Assembly: GCA_023630585.1 (NCBI GenBank)
Contig: CM042544.1
Span: forward strand, 16,964,256 to 17,028,255
Length of the DNA: 64,000 nucleotides
Source: Cranoglanis bouderius
Lineage: Eukaryota > Chordata > Actinopteri > Siluriformes > Cranoglanididae
Reading direction: 5' to 3'
The notes beneath the pieces are model-generated. The model saw nothing but the letters and a program-made list of their open reading frames with translations, had not been told where the DNA came from and did no database searches. A program made the position numbers and the translations under genes. This document shows, piece by piece, positions 1 to 10,823 of this stretch (the first letter of the stretch is position 1; every line of letters starts with the position of its first letter).

Positions 1-299
1 ATCACCAGGGAAATTACCCAATGTGCATTTCTGTCTGGTGTAAGGATTTCATTCCAAACAAACACAGCTTCCATTCTAAGCTTTCTGTGTGGAATCTGGA
101 AACGCAATAAAGTACTACAGTTGTGTGCACAATTTTGCCCAAATCATATATTTTGTTTATTTGTAATTATGGCACGTGCAACAGTTTGGACAACCAGTTG
201 TAAAGCCTCAGAATTTATTTAACTTGTTAGGCCTTAATAGGACTCCTTGCTCAGGTCAAGAATTGTCATTAAGTATCAACACTCAATAACCATTAGCTC
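1..299. other. No recognisable feature
   Basis: AT-rich sequence without a supported coding segment. I see no repeat end, exon-like segment or RNA gene here. Confidence 0.5.
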
Positions 300-409
300 C
301 TCTCTTAACCTACTTTATTCCTACAAAGCAGGAGAAGGCTATAAAAAGATATCAAAGAGCTTCCAGCTCACAATTTACACTGTCCAAAATGTCATTAAGA
401 AATGGCATG
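300..409 (+). pseudogene. Tc1 transposase N-terminal helix-turn-helix remnant
   Basis: The reading frame in this stretch gives AGEGYKKISKSFQL followed by VQNVIKKWH, the pattern of the N-terminal paired-type helix-turn-helix of Tc1 transposases (GxGYKKISK...TVxxIIKKW). Such a domain binds the terminal inverted repeat of its own element. No upstream start, terminal repeat or DDE catalytic region is present. The remnant stops exactly where the end of another Tc1-like element begins at a TA dinucleotide (410-411), so it was probably cut by that insertion. The identification rests on about 30 residues. It is dead sequence, and the transposase subfamily is uncertain. Confidence 0.6.
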
Positions 410-411
410 TA

Positions 412-574
412 CAGTGCCCTCCACTAATTTTGGCACCCTTGGTAAATATGAGCAAAGAAGGCTGTGAAAAATTGTCTTTATTGTTTAACCTTTTGATCTT
501 TTCTTTTAAAAAAATCACAAAAATACTCTGTTCTCATGGATATCAAACAATTGCAAACAACACACAGGTTTATT

Positions 575-577
<3 letters not shown>
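412..577. mobile_element. Tc1-like family A, truncated left end
   Basis: Begins after TA with CAGTGCCCTCCACTAATTTT and matches, through about 160 bases, the ends of the larger copies at 20436-23764 and 31562-32953. The right side is lost and replaced by a (TA)n tract. It sits inside an older Tc1 transposase remnant. Confidence 0.85.

Positions 578-653
<76 letters not shown>
578..653. repeat. (TA)n microsatellite
   Basis: About 76 bases of nearly pure alternating AT between two truncated Tc1 pieces of different families. Confidence 0.97.
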
Positions 654-655
<2 letters not shown>

Positions 656-659
<4 letters not shown>

Positions 660-1064
660 ATTGAAATATCACCTTCTTCCTCATCATTTCAGGAATTTCT
701 TTCATCTTTGGCATAGTGTGTTACTGGGTAAGACCTTTTAACCAACTTCATGCTGCTCAAAAAGTTCTATTTAAGTGTTGATTTCATTGAACAGGGTTTG
801 CAGTAATCAGACCTGGTTGAGTCTAGTCCAGCTGAACCCCATTATGAATGCAGTTTCATAGATTTGGGGAATTAATAACTACGGGGGCAAATAGATTTTC
901 ACACAGGCCCAGTTGGTGTTGGATTTTTTGCTTCAATAAATAACATTATCATTTAAAAACTTTATTTTGTGTTTACTCCGGTTGCCTTTGTTTTATCTTA
1001 GATTTTGTTTTAATTTCTGAAACTATTTAGTATGAGATATACACAAAACCAGAAGAAATAAGGA
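656..1064 (-). pseudogene. Tc1 family B: transposase start, 5' UTR and inner terminal repeat
   Basis: On the minus strand the transposase start codon is at 712-714 and the frame opens MPKMKEIPEMMRKKVI, the N-terminus of a common fish Tc1 transposase. Upstream of it (730-1064 on the plus strand) comes the untranslated leader and the inner part of the terminal repeat, ending in the 'tatgagatatacacaaaa' motif that recurs at 11380-11395 and 14710-14725. The outermost bases of the element are missing, and the transposase body beyond the first about 20 codons is missing as well. This is a truncated dead copy of the same family as the element at 11332-14735. Confidence 0.8.
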
Positions 1065-1084
1065 TGGAGGCAAATAGTATATCA

Positions 1085-1556
1085 AAGTCTACAGCAGTCA
1101 GAGAACAGGCGGGCAAAAACAAACGAGCATAATAAACAGATAAACATGATGATAAACAAACACGATCATAAACAGACAAGCATGACCATAAACAAACATG
1201 ATCAGAAACAGAAACACAGGTACTGGTCTAAACACAGAAAATGAGGAACAAGGCTTCAAACATATCAAAGCAAAATGCATGATAAGAATTTGCAACCAGA
1301 CAAAGAGGTGCAGGGTATAACTAGACAAACTAATCAATGGCTGAAAAGAGAACAAAGGAGAACAATGGGGACATACTCCAATGACATGACAGGGGTGGAG
1401 ACAAGACTAGAATCAAAACAAAGACAAAGACATTAAGAAAAACAACAACACATCAAGAACTCAAAACGAAACCACATGACAAACTCAAAACAAAATGAGA
1501 ACAGTGCTTGTAGCACTTTGAGCCACATCGTGCGGGGAGATGGGGGATCCGTCACA
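1085..1556 (-). mobile_element. LTR-like block (probable solo LTR fragment)
   Basis: Read on the minus strand the block starts TGTGACGGATCCCCC at 1556, the style of fish Gypsy-type LTR starts. It continues as T/G-rich sequence with many tandem-like 'catgtttgtttatgatcg' variants between 1110 and 1220. I could not find the other boundary or a target-site duplication, so the class is inferred only. Confidence 0.4.
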
Positions 1557-2060
1557 ATTGCATAGAATTTTCCAATTTATTGCTATTATATTTCCTTTGT
1601 ATAAGAGGTACTTGATTTCTCTTGTCATAAAAAAACATAGAATTCACAACATTGTAAATACTTAGAGCAAATAATCCATCAGATTAATCTACCCATGGCA
1701 GGGCCATGTATCACAACTCAAAATGTTCTTGAATGTTTCTATACATATTTTTACTACAGTGGTCTCCAAATCCTTAAAAATTACATACCTCACCTTTAAA
1801 TAAAATGTAAACTCACCTTGACAGGGAATCCTTTGCTAGTATGACAACCAATTCCTGCCTATTAATCACCAACACCTGTTCTGTTCACCTGATCCAAATG
1901 TTTGGTGGATCCCATCTTGCACACCTAGTTTAGTTGTCTCCTTAAGTCTGAGCCTTTTTACCCTCTGATATACAGGCTCTGCACTCACAAGCCTTGTGCC
2001 TCACCTTGACAAAGAGAAAGCTGACAAAGTCTTGAATTGAATCCCCTTACAAAGTTCCAA
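1557..2060. other. No recognisable feature
   Basis: No supported gene or repeat boundary. Short C+T-rich segments at 1850-2000 resemble nothing I can name. Confidence 0.5.
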
Positions 2061-2551
2061 GTCAAGAGCTTCAGTTAATGTTCACATTAAAAATCAGAAT
2101 GAAGAAAAAGTGTGATATCTGTGATTTGGATTGTGGCCTGGATGTTGGTACCAGAAGGACTGGTTTGAGTATTTTAGAAACTGCTGATCTCCTGGGAGTT
2201 TCACATACAACTGTCTCTAACATGTACACAGAATGGTTTGAAAACAAAAAACATCGAGTGTGTGACAGTGCTGTGGGTGGAAACACATTGTTGATAAGAG
2301 AGGTCAGAGGAAAATGGCCAGATTCATTCGAGCTGCCAGGAAGGATATAGTATCACAGATAATCACTCTTTACAACCATGGTGAGCAGAAAAGCATTTCA
2401 GCATGCTCAAAACTTGAGGTGGATGAGCTACAACAACAGAAGACCACATCAGGTTCCACTCCTGTCAGCCAAGAACAGGAATCTAAGGATATCATGGGCA
2501 CAGACTCACCCAAATTGGACAGTTGAAGATTAAAAAAAAATCACCTGGTCT
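2061..2551 (+). pseudogene. Tc1 family H transposase 5' half, left arm of palindrome
   Basis: Encodes decayed pieces of a fish Tc1 transposase: GTRRTGLSILETADLLGVSH (2145-2205; the GARRAG...SETADLLGFSHTT helix-turn-helix type), then MARFIRAARKDIVSQIITLY in another frame (2314-2373) and the stretch ending HPNWTVED-like 'ggacagttgaagat' at 2517-2530. The second and third catalytic residues are not encoded because only the 5' half is present. Frames shift at least once. The copy stops about 20 bases after the 'ggacagttgaagat' motif, where a SINE begins. The same 5' half follows in inverse orientation at 2837-3430. Confidence 0.85.
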
Positions 2552-2560
2552 TCACCTGGT

Positions 2561-2836
2561 GGGGCGGCTGTGGCTCAGGTGGTAGAGCAGGTTGTCCACT
2601 AATCGTAGGGTTGGCAGTTCAATTCCCGGCCCACATGACTCCATGTGCCGAAGTGTCCTTGAGCAAGACACTGAACCCCAAGTTGCTCCCAATGGCAGGC
2701 AGGTGCCTTGCATGATAGCTCTGCTGCCATTGGTGTGTGAGTGTGTGCGTGAATGGGTGAATGAGACACAGTGTAAAGCGCTTTGTGAACCACAAAGGTT
2801 AAAAGGCGCTATATAAGTGCAGACCATTTACCATTT
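2561..2836 (+). mobile_element. tRNA-derived SINE
   Basis: Starts GGGGCGGCTGTGGCTCAGG. An A box-like TGGCTCAGGTGG lies at 2571-2582 and a B box-like region 'cagttcaattcccgg' near 2615-2629, as expected for a tRNA-derived RNA polymerase III promoter. The conserved body 'gtccttgagcaagacactg' follows at 2656-2674, and the tail is 'gcgctatataagtgcagacc' then 'atttaccattta'. This layout is that of the widespread tRNA-headed fish SINEs. No clear target-site duplication is seen. It fills the loop between the two inverted Tc1 arms. Confidence 0.85.
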
Positions 2837-3430
2837 ATCTTCAACTGTCCAGTTTGAGTGAGTCTATGCCCATGATTGCCTCAGATTCCTGTTCTTGGCT
2901 GACAGGAGTGGAACCTGATGTGGTCTTCTGCTGTTGTATCTCATCCACCTCAAGTTTTGAGCATGCTGAAATGCTTTTCTGCTCACCATGGTTGTGAAGA
3001 GTGATTATTTGAGTTACTATAGACTTCCTGTCATCTCAAACCAGTCTGGTCTGTCTCCTCTGACCTCTCTTATCCACAAAGTCCTTCGACCTGCAGACTC
3101 TCTGCTCGCAGGATGTTTTTTTTTTTTTTGGGTTTTTTTTTGCACCATTTTGTGTAAACCCCAGAGACGGTTGTGTGTGAAAATCCCAGGAGATCAGCAG
3201 TTTCTGAAATACTCAAACCAGCCCATCTGGCACCAACAATCATGCCATTTTTAAAGTCACAGAGATACACTTTTCCCCATTCTGATGTTTGATGTGAACA
3301 TTAACTGAAACTCTTGACATGTATCTGCATAAGTTTATGCTGTGCTGCTGCCACATGATTGCCTGATTAGATAACGGCGTAAATTAGCAGGTATACAGTT
3401 GTTCCTATTAAAGTAGATGGTGAATGTATC
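2837..3430 (-). pseudogene. Tc1 family H transposase 5' half, right arm of palindrome
   Basis: Inverse copy of the left arm. On the minus strand it reads IVGARWAGLSISETADLLGF then SHTTVSGVYTKWCKK (3150-3250), the N-terminal DNA-binding region of a Tc1 transposase, and ends at 2837 with 'atcttcaactgtcc', the exact reverse complement of the left-arm end. A run of T at 3116-3140 disrupts the frame. It is longer outward than the left arm: it keeps the untranslated leader and an apparent element end 'ggtgaatgta' at 3421-3430. No catalytic half is present. Confidence 0.85.
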
Positions 3431-3940
3431 TTCAGAGATCCTGCAGAGGCTGTTAAATTATCCATGTTATCACCTTTTCACGTTTACACATTACTTTCGC
3501 TAGAGTGTCTGTATGTTATGGTGAGATGGAGAAATCCATAGGTACCAAGTATGATTAAACTTACACCAAACCTATACTTAGATTCTGTAACACTGTTGAT
3601 ATTGGTGCTGTAAGATGATATGCAGCATGTAGGAGTCCATATGTTAGGAAAACATCTTGCCAGTAAACTCTTTTTGCCACATTGTGTGTTCAGAAGTTCA
3701 AACTGGCCTTAATGGAGATATTGTGCTTAGACAAATTGCAGAGGAGAGCCAATGGTTCTCTAGCTAAGCATAACAGTAAAAATTATGTATTTTAAGCATA
3801 TATATATGATTAATACATTATATATAAACCAATAATGTAATCAGTTAAGTGTACATGAAAAATAGAGATAGTCTTAAAGCAGCTTCTTAAATCTTTATAT
3901 AATATATTTATAGGCAATTGCTGTTTTTAACTGTCTTTTT
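3431..3940. other. No recognisable feature
   Basis: AT-rich sequence. No supported gene or named repeat. Confidence 0.5.
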
Positions 3941-3941
3941 C

Positions 3942-4130
3942 CATTACATCTGCTCATTTGGCTGATGCTTTTATCCAGAACAACTTACAATTAAGGCAAG
4001 ACACAACTAAGTAGCTAAAGTTACAGGTCTGGTTTCAGAACCATGGCGGCTTAGCAGTGCTGGGATTTGAACTCACAACCTTCTGATGGTTAATTCAAAG
4101 CCTTAACTACCTTGCTCTGATTCAACCACC
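3942..4130 (+). mobile_element. Fish retroposon fragment ('gatgcttttatccagaacaa' module)
   Basis: Contains a diverged form of the very common teleost module (canonical GACGCTTTTATCCAAAGCGA then CTTACA), followed by 'cagtgctgggatttgaact'. I recognise this as part of a dispersed fish retroposon; its exact family is not determined. Confidence 0.6.
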
Positions 4131-4157
4131 TCTATCATCAAATTAACTCCCATTAAA

Positions 4158-4228
4158 AGGCTCCAGGCTCCCCTGTGACCCTGTGTAGGGTAAGCAGTAT
4201 GGAAAATGGATGGATGGATGGATACTAA
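4158..4228 (+). mobile_element. LINE/SINE 3' tail with (ATGG)n end
   Basis: 'ggctccaggctcccctgtga', then 'gtgtagggtaagcagtatgg' and a short (ATGG)n run: the usual 3' tail of L2-like LINEs and their SINE partners in fish. Confidence 0.7.
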
Positions 4229-4436
4229 TATGAGGTAGATAGGCTGTAGTGCAATAGCAAGACATTAAAAAAAGGCAGTAAAACAGTACAATAAAAGAGA
4301 GATTTTGTGTCAGTTAGTATACATCTAAATATAGTGCAATTATAGACCAGTGATACAAGATGTTTTGTCCTTATGTGCAGGGGCTGCAATCAATAAATGC
4401 ATTGTGCAAAAATGTGCAATATTGCAAGGTTTGGTA

Positions 4437-4438
<2 letters not shown>

Positions 4439-4518
<80 letters not shown>

Positions 4519-4546
4519 TGTGTGTCTGTCTGTCTGTCTGTCTGTG
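4439..4546. repeat. (TG)n / (TCTG)n compound microsatellite
   Basis: About 85 bases of (TG)n with one TA interruption, followed by a (TCTG)n run. Confidence 0.97.
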
Positions 4547-4624
4547 TGAGTGGTAGGGATTTGAGCACAGCACCTCACTGGACAGGGTCAGTTGTATGGT
4601 GGTGGGAGCGGCAGTGGTTGAGAA

Positions 4625-5168
4625 TTAATGACAAGCCTGATGGCTTGAGAATAAAAACTGTTCCTTAACCATGTGGTTCTTGACTTTACAAGTCATGGCT
4701 CTGCTGGTGACCCTGGCATCGTAAATGTCTTCCAGTGATGGGAAGGCTGCTCCTGAGATGGTTTGAGCAGTTCTTACTACTCGTTGAAGCCTTGTGGTCC
4801 TGAGCAGAGCAACTTCCGAACCAGACTGTGATCCTGCTGGTGAGAATGCTCTCGATGGTACCCCTGTAGAAGTTGCTAAGAATTTTGGCTTGCATGCCAA
4901 ATTTAGCTTTCCCAGGAAGTACAGATGCTGCTGGTACTTCCGTATTAGATGTGTTTGGGACCAGGCAATAACTTCACTGATGTGAACACCAAGGAATATG
5001 AAGATCTGACACCATGCCACCAGATCAGCCACCTCCCTTCTATGTGTTGTCTCATCACTCCCAGTGATCAGTCTAATGGCTGTAGTATCATCTGTGAATT
5101 TGATGATACTGGTGTTGTTCTGAGAAGCAACACAGTCATATATGAAGAGAAACAGAGGGTTTGTGTAA
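4625..5168 (-). pseudogene. L2/Rex1-like LINE reverse transcriptase C-terminal part
   Basis: On the minus strand the frame from about 5168 to 4625 is open and encodes a non-LTR reverse transcriptase palm/thumb. The sequence has IIKFTDDTTAIRLITGSDET (the catalytic F-A-D-D box with A changed to T), REVADLVAWC, FLGVHISEVIAWSQ, QQHLYFLGKL, then LQRVVRTAQTI. The usual fragment FYRGTIESIL...VWFGSCSAQD is in a different frame (4686-4895), so at least two frameshifts are present. The product would have copied LINE RNA at the target site. The 5' parts (endonuclease, first RT motifs) and the 3' tail are missing here. Clade assignment (L2/CR1/Rex1 group) is from motif style only. Confidence 0.85.
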
Positions 5169-5179
5169 TTTTGGCTGTA

Positions 5180-7640
5180 AAATAAATACTATAGATTATA
5201 ACACTATTTTTACAGTGTTAAGACTACATTTTGTTATATTCAGTTGAAATCTAAAAACATTAACTGTGGAAACCCACTTCCTCTGGGAAAAATTTTCAAC
5301 CCATGGAGAAATGTATGATGACCCAATCCTGTGTTGTGGCAGGACTGTAATAAGATGACACAGAGGCAAACCCTGTAGAAGGACCACAACCATGAGACCA
5401 AAATAATTAAATTCAGCCTAAACAATTCAACCAGTGGTTTTTGTAGGGTCTTTCCACATGATTATTAAAGGGAAACTATGAGTTAATGTATTCTTTTTGT
5501 GTTTATTGAAAACTGACAAGTGGTGACTATAGGAAATAGCCCTTATCAGATGATGACTACATTGTCGTTTTTAATTGTCATTTCCTCTTGACTATTTTAT
5601 TTTTTGCACTATATTTTAAATCAGCTTTTAAATCAGTTTTGGGACTGTTGACTTGGCCTACACCAGCTGTAAGTCAATACTGAAAATAAAGATTGTAAGA
5701 GGACACCAAAAAATAAAGGAATGTGATAACAGATTTGTTTTGTTTGGCTTCTTGGAATATAAATTTCAGGGCCTGAGGAGAATAACTTACTTCTGTTACA
5801 GAGGCATTTCCACTCTCCTGGATGCCTGTCATGTGGAGGGGGCAGACATGAATGCTTTGTCCACAATAACACATCTGAGCAAAAAACCTTTATTTTAGAC
5901 TGACCCTGGCTTTGACAGCTCTCCTGGGAGTAGTAATGTAAGTAGCACATTTTACTCCTGAGCCGCCATGAACACAATATAAACAGTCTCTCTGGGAAGT
6001 GTGTAAAAACCCCTTGATCTCAAAGGAAAGTGTGATATTCCTTTAACAATCTTAGCTTGAATGAGAAATCCCCATAACTACCATATTATATTATACCCAC
6101 ATCAATGTGTTTTGGTACAGCTTAACAACCAGATCATTTATGATTTATTATGTTTGTGTAATTACAGAGAATGGATTTATAATGCACATTGCATATCGTC
6201 ATTATATATTATCATTATACTGTATTTCATAATCTGAATAAGTAGTCATATTGTTAATTCACGGAAAACCAACTGGGTCTTACATAATGCAGAAGTGATG
6301 TCCAAAAATGGCATGTGCAGAGAGGAGAATGTTCTCCTCTTAGACCTTGACAAAGATCCCATGTTTCTAATGGCCATACCTCCTGTGAAGTCACCACAGC
6401 ACACACAAGGTGTCGTTGGTTTGAAACTGTGAACTTTAGATAAGGCACTAAAATAGTCCCATGAATGGAGTCAGAAAGTCCTGACAGATTTTCAGCTGAT
6501 TCAGCTGTAATTCTCAGCTGATTCCTCCTTCCACAGTCCTTAAGACTTATCACAGTCCCCAGCCAACCAGCATGACTTCCCTGCTAATCGTTGTTTCCTG
6601 TTGGTTTACTGCTGGACCACTAGAACAACCTGAGCATCTCATATATCTCTGTGCTAGCACTGATGCTGTAAAGGAGGGCATGAGAATTGCAATGTTCATT
6701 CACTTAGTGCATATGATTATTTTCTAACACATTTTGAGAAAGGATACCTATAAACTAAATGTATGGATCAGAGTACTCCTCCAAAGTTAACAAAATGATA
6801 AATGTTAAATGACAACAGTGAATGAAAGGCAAAACTAGTACTAGAACTTAGTACCAATTAAGAGTACAGTAATGTGAGCCAGTGATCATATTCTCACTGA
6901 ACTCTCAATCTCCCTCCCTCATCTCTTCTGGCTAAGAGAATAGCCTGGTCCAGAGACAGATGTTTTTAATTGTCCTACGTGGCTCTAGAAAAGTGAAAAC
7001 TGGCACCAACTTTGTTGGGGAAAATTGATACTGTGCTTGTCTCTAATAAAACATCACTCCAAACAAAGCAGCAGGACTTTTAAAGTAACTCTTACATCTG
7101 CACACAAGAAGGAAGGGGCCTGAAACTAATAACGAAGAAATGTCTTTAGTTCTACATTCAGCACTTCCAAGTTCATTAATTATACCTGCTTTGATTATGG
7201 CAGTCAGCTTATGTTAATCCCCTTTAGGCTGACTAGTACAAGGTCATCTCTCTATTATGTCTGCAAAACTGGTCAAAAAACAGATTTGTGTTTCTAGGGT
7301 AGCCTAGAAACACCCAGACATGATGGATCTTCTCATGGTTACCTCTTTCATACTCTCTGCTATTGTTGCTATTGCCAGCATTTTATAGTTCATACTGAGT
7401 TTTAATTCCTAAAAGCATGATTTTAGGTCACTGAGAGATATCACTAGTGAAGGACACTATTTTCTCAGACATATGTGTACTGTTTTATTCTTCAGGCACT
7501 TTCTTTTTTTCCTGGAGTTTGCAATATTGGCAGGCCTACCATTATCATTTGCCAGAATAACACTCTGGGACAATCACTTTCTCTTATCCGTCTGATTCAC
7601 ACGCAAACCTTCCTGTGACTAAAATTTTTGACAGCAAGAT
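5180..7640. other. Repeat-poor stretch, no gene recognised
   Basis: Short open frames occur on both strands (for example 5633-5977 minus and 6254-6553 minus) but none has a recognisable domain, and they look like chance. No repeat ends noted. Confidence 0.45.
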
Positions 7641-7646
7641 TCCTAT

Positions 7647-7790
7647 TTATTATACATATCGAGATGACCAAACATCCTCTTTTGCTGGAATTGTCCTTTT
7701 TCGGTCTAAAAAAAAATCCACAATTTTTATACACATTGGGGCGACCAGACATACTCTTTTGTAGGAATTGTCCATTTTAGGTCTAAAATA
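7647..7790. repeat. Two-copy diverged tandem duplication, about 77-base period
   Basis: Units at 7647-7711 and 7724-7790 share 'gaccaaacatcctcttttgc' versus 'gaccagacatactcttttgt', the following 'ggaattgtcc', and 'ggtctaaaa'. This motif occurs dispersed in fish genomes; the family is not named here. Confidence 0.7.
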
Positions 7791-7799
7791 TCTGTCTGG

Positions 7800-8222
7800 C
7801 CAGGTTTGATAAGACCCTTAAAATAATCTAGACTCCTAGATTTTGGAGCATGACTGTGGGGATTTACCCATTCAGCCACAAGAGCATTATGTGAGGTCAG
7901 GCACTGATGTTTGGTGAGGAGGTCTGGTGCACAGTCAGTGTTCGAATTCATCAAGGTGTTCAGTGGGTTTGAGGTCAGGGCTCTGTGCAGGCCACTGGAG
8001 TTCTTTCACACCAATCTTGGCAAACCATGTCTTCATGGACCTCACTTTATGCACAGGTGCACTGTCATGCTGAAACAGGTTTGGACCCCTAAATTCCAGT
8101 AAAGGGCTACAGCATTCAAAGATATTCTGGACAACTATGTGTTTTCAACTTTGTGGCAGTTTGGGAAAGGCCCAAACATGAGTGTGAGGATCTGGTGTCC
8201 ATATACCTTTGGCCATATAATG
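7800..8222. mobile_element. Tc1-type MITE fragment ending 'ggccatataatgta'
   Basis: Contains 'gagcattatgtgaggtcagg', 'tttgaggtcagggctctgtg', 'ccatgtcttcatggacctca' and ends at 8209-8222 in the terminal repeat 'ggccatataatgta'. The same terminal motif is seen at 43672-43995. It is the transposase strand remnant of a widespread fish Tc1-like family; the left end is missing. Confidence 0.7.
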
Positions 8223-9840
8223 TATATTGCTGAAATATATTTATGGTTTATTTAAAATAGGTGTTAAAGCATGTTACAGACAGAAACCTTTTGTCTATTT
8301 GCCAGAATGCAGCCGCATACTTGTAAGTCCGCAGAATATTTTCTGAACATGTCTCTTGTGATTTCTTGAATGTTTTCATGTAAAGTTTATAAACCTTCAT
8401 AATCCTATTTAAAAACAACTGTAGAAGGTTTGATATCACTGTGCCTCATTGTACCTTAATGAAATTAAATGCAAACTTAAACACAATGCTGCTGTGGACT
8501 TTCCATATCTTTTGCACACTTGGCCAGTGATGCTGGGGCTCATCTGAGGGAGTACACTTGTATGACCCTTGGCCATGACAACTCTTACCACTGAGGGCCA
8601 AGCACATCTGGCATTGTTTATCTGAGCCAGTGATAAACAATACAGGCAACATAAACATGGGTCACCATGAAGAGAAGTGAAAAGTTTGGTGTTCTAGTTA
8701 ATGGTAACCCAACCGAGGCAATAAACATATGTTCTGTGTAATCTCTCTGCTCTCTGCACTTCTTAATCAACCATGGAGCACAGTGACCAGACACACAGTG
8801 ACCAGTGAAGCTGACTGGACTCAAGAAATGGGGGATTAAAAATGATGCAAGCTTCAGCTTACTCACTGTTTAACCCAGTGATCAAAGGATGAAAATATAA
8901 TTTCAATAGCCAGCCCTTTAGCAATGTGGAGTGTTCGCAAAAACAGAAAGACCACATGCAGTACTCAAAATGAAAAAGAAACCTAAAAACAGTTGGACAT
9001 CACTAACTGCAGTAGGTTATGTGTTACATTTAATCTGATCATCTTTGCTGTCCACTTGTTTACCTTGTGACTATCCAGCATTATGATAGGTCCTTACCAA
9101 CATGTTGTGAGGGTGCATCAAACTTTCCTCACTGCAACTTTTGAGAAATTGCACTGATTTATGCCACATTTACAGTAGTAAAAGGGCATTGTCTTCTATT
9201 GCATTACCCGGAACTCTTATTCTCAGAGACTGAAATAATCCCTCCTCTGGGACTACCTGCGTCAGACCCCACCAGCGTATATGCACAGCAAACACATTTC
9301 TCTGATTCATGACATACTCTTCGCTTCATTATTTATGAGTCAGTCAGCCTGATTATGTTTGGTTAGCACCAAGCTTTCCCTTTCAAGCACAGTTGCCTGA
9401 GCTTTGCTGTGGGAATACAGTGAAGCCAGTCCATCCTGAATCAATTAATAGCAGGGTGGGGGTTAGTGAAACACTACAGTATAGCACATCTGCTGTCAAT
9501 ACAGCCACAACTGTAGTAAATGAATGCAAGCTTTCTCTTGTTCTACAGACATTTATGTTGTTTAGAAAGATCTGTGCAGCTCTCTGCCAAGCATCAGTGA
9601 GGAACTACAGTAACTGTGGCTGGACATTATACATGTTAATTACAGGGAGTGATAAATTATATATTTATTTCAAGATCTTAGATGATGACCACTGAGCTGA
9701 GGATTCATAGTCATCAGTTCTGTAGACTACTGTATAAACCTGAACTACATAAATGTTTCACTGTAGACTGTAGGTCTTGTAGACTGTAGTACTTCAAAAC
9801 AATGCACAAGACATTCCAAACTACAATGGTGGACTACAGG
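8223..9840. other. No recognisable feature
   Basis: Unremarkable sequence. A small cluster of 'gtagact' repeats occurs at 9720-9800. Short open frames (9393-9695 plus, 8618-8866 minus) have no recognisable content. Confidence 0.45.
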
Positions 9841-9841
9841 A

Positions 9842-10075
9842 GTGAGTTTATTGACACTTCTCCAGCAAAGTGTAGATTTACTGCATCACTACTATGACCC
9901 GCGGAGATGCGTTTGTTACATACGCCAAATTATTAACCCACATCTACGCCGACTAAGGGTATTCAAAAGGCACGTTTGGGTAAGACCTGGGAGAACAAGC
10001 AGTAGGTGGGAAAACTTTATCAATGGCGTTGTTGACGAGCGTGAATGGAAGGAAAACTTCTGCATGTCAAAAGCC
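9842..10075 (+). pseudogene. PIF/Harbinger transposase N-terminal fragment
   Basis: The frame encodes HVWVRPGRTSSRWENFINGV then VDEREWKENFCMSKAS. This matches the start of HARBI1-like nucleases (W-V-R-P-x-R-T-S/x-W-W-D-N-F, then E-E-W-K-E-N-F-R-M-S-K), the DDE transposase of PIF/Harbinger elements. Homology stops abruptly after MSKAS, so the catalytic domain is absent. The upstream residues (from 9842) fit the short leader of such an exon but are not conserved enough to prove a start. The sequence downstream looks like the end of a non-autonomous relative. Dead fragment. Confidence 0.7.
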
Positions 10076-10216
10076 TCTGCATACTGGCCTGGCATGCATA
10101 ATACAACATTTTTAGTCGTTTTCGCAGATCCGTGTGAACAGGGATCATTTTGACAACGTTGTTGTCTGTACGCGGAAAAACATTTCCGTACATCATTGTC
10201 GTGTAAACGTACCCTT
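10076..10216. mobile_element. Probable Harbinger MITE end
   Basis: 'gttttcgcagatccgtgtga', 'acagggatcattttgacaac', 'gtacgcggaaaaacatttcc' and 'cgtgtaaacgtaccctt' resemble the 'gttttcgtgtaaacg' ends of PIF/Harbinger-type MITEs in fish. It follows directly on the Harbinger coding fragment. No matching left end was identified. Confidence 0.45.
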
Positions 10217-10559
10217 AGGCAAAGTGCTGCTTAGTGGGGCCCATATTTTCAAAAGCCAAATGATGTTTAGAACATGACGTTCAGACCAGCTCAGTGCTAA
10301 TGTATTCCTTATGAGTAAAGGTCAGCATAAGCCCTCATATGGAGAAAGCCTCCATTAAATTAATCATAGTAATTGCATGGCCAAGTTGTTATAAGGAGCA
10401 ATATTGTGTTAAAACAATGCCCAGGTGCATCTCCACTTCTAAAGAAATACACCCCTCTAAGAGCCATTAAATATAACCTAACATGGGCCCTGAGAAAGAG
10501 TTGCCATTTTCCTAATTGTGGAGCCTCATGCCCAAATTTCCACTAAGCAATTTAGAGTA

Positions 10560-10765
10560 CTCTGCTTTCCTTACCTCCCAAAAACATTTCTGGTAGGTCG
10601 ATTGGCTACACTAAATTGTCCTAGGTGTTTGTTAACGTGTGAATGTGTGTACATGGGGCCTTGAGGCTGGCTTTCCTTTTCAGGGTATGTTTCTCCCTTA
10701 GGCCCGGTGCTCCCAGATCCACCATGATCCTGACCAGGATAAGCACTTACTGAAGATGAATGAAT
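10560..10765 (+). mobile_element. Fish SINE/LINE-tail retroposon, 3' part
   Basis: 'cttacctcccaaaaacattt', 'taggtcgattggctacacta', 'aaattgtcctagg', 'ggcccggtgctcccagatcc' and 'gaccaggataagcacttact' then 'gaagatgaatgaatga': the 3' part of a dispersed fish retroposon also present at 27700, 34660, 51912 and 55605. Confidence 0.75.
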
Positions 10766-10823
10766 GATGATGTTGATGATGATTTTGTTGTTGTTGATGA
10801 TGATGGTGATGATGATGATTTGG
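10766..10823. repeat. (TGA)n / (TTG)n imperfect microsatellite
   Basis: Mixed trinucleotide run continuing the retroposon tail. Confidence 0.85.

Larger units (their letters stand above)
2061..3318. repeat. Large inverted repeat (two Tc1 5' halves around a SINE)
   Basis: Arms 2061-2530 (about 470 bases) and 2837-3318 (about 480 bases) are reverse complements over nearly all of their length, with small indels. The spacer of about 306 bases is a few arm bases plus the SINE. Confidence 0.9.

Noticed and set aside
2561..2640. Possible tRNA gene
   Set aside because: A and B box-like motifs are those of a SINE head. The segment continues into the SINE body and tail, and no cloverleaf with proper acceptor pairing is evident.
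5633..5977. 114-codon minus-strand frame
   Set aside because: No recognisable motif; the plus-strand frame 5653-5898 overlaps it and neither shows coding signals.
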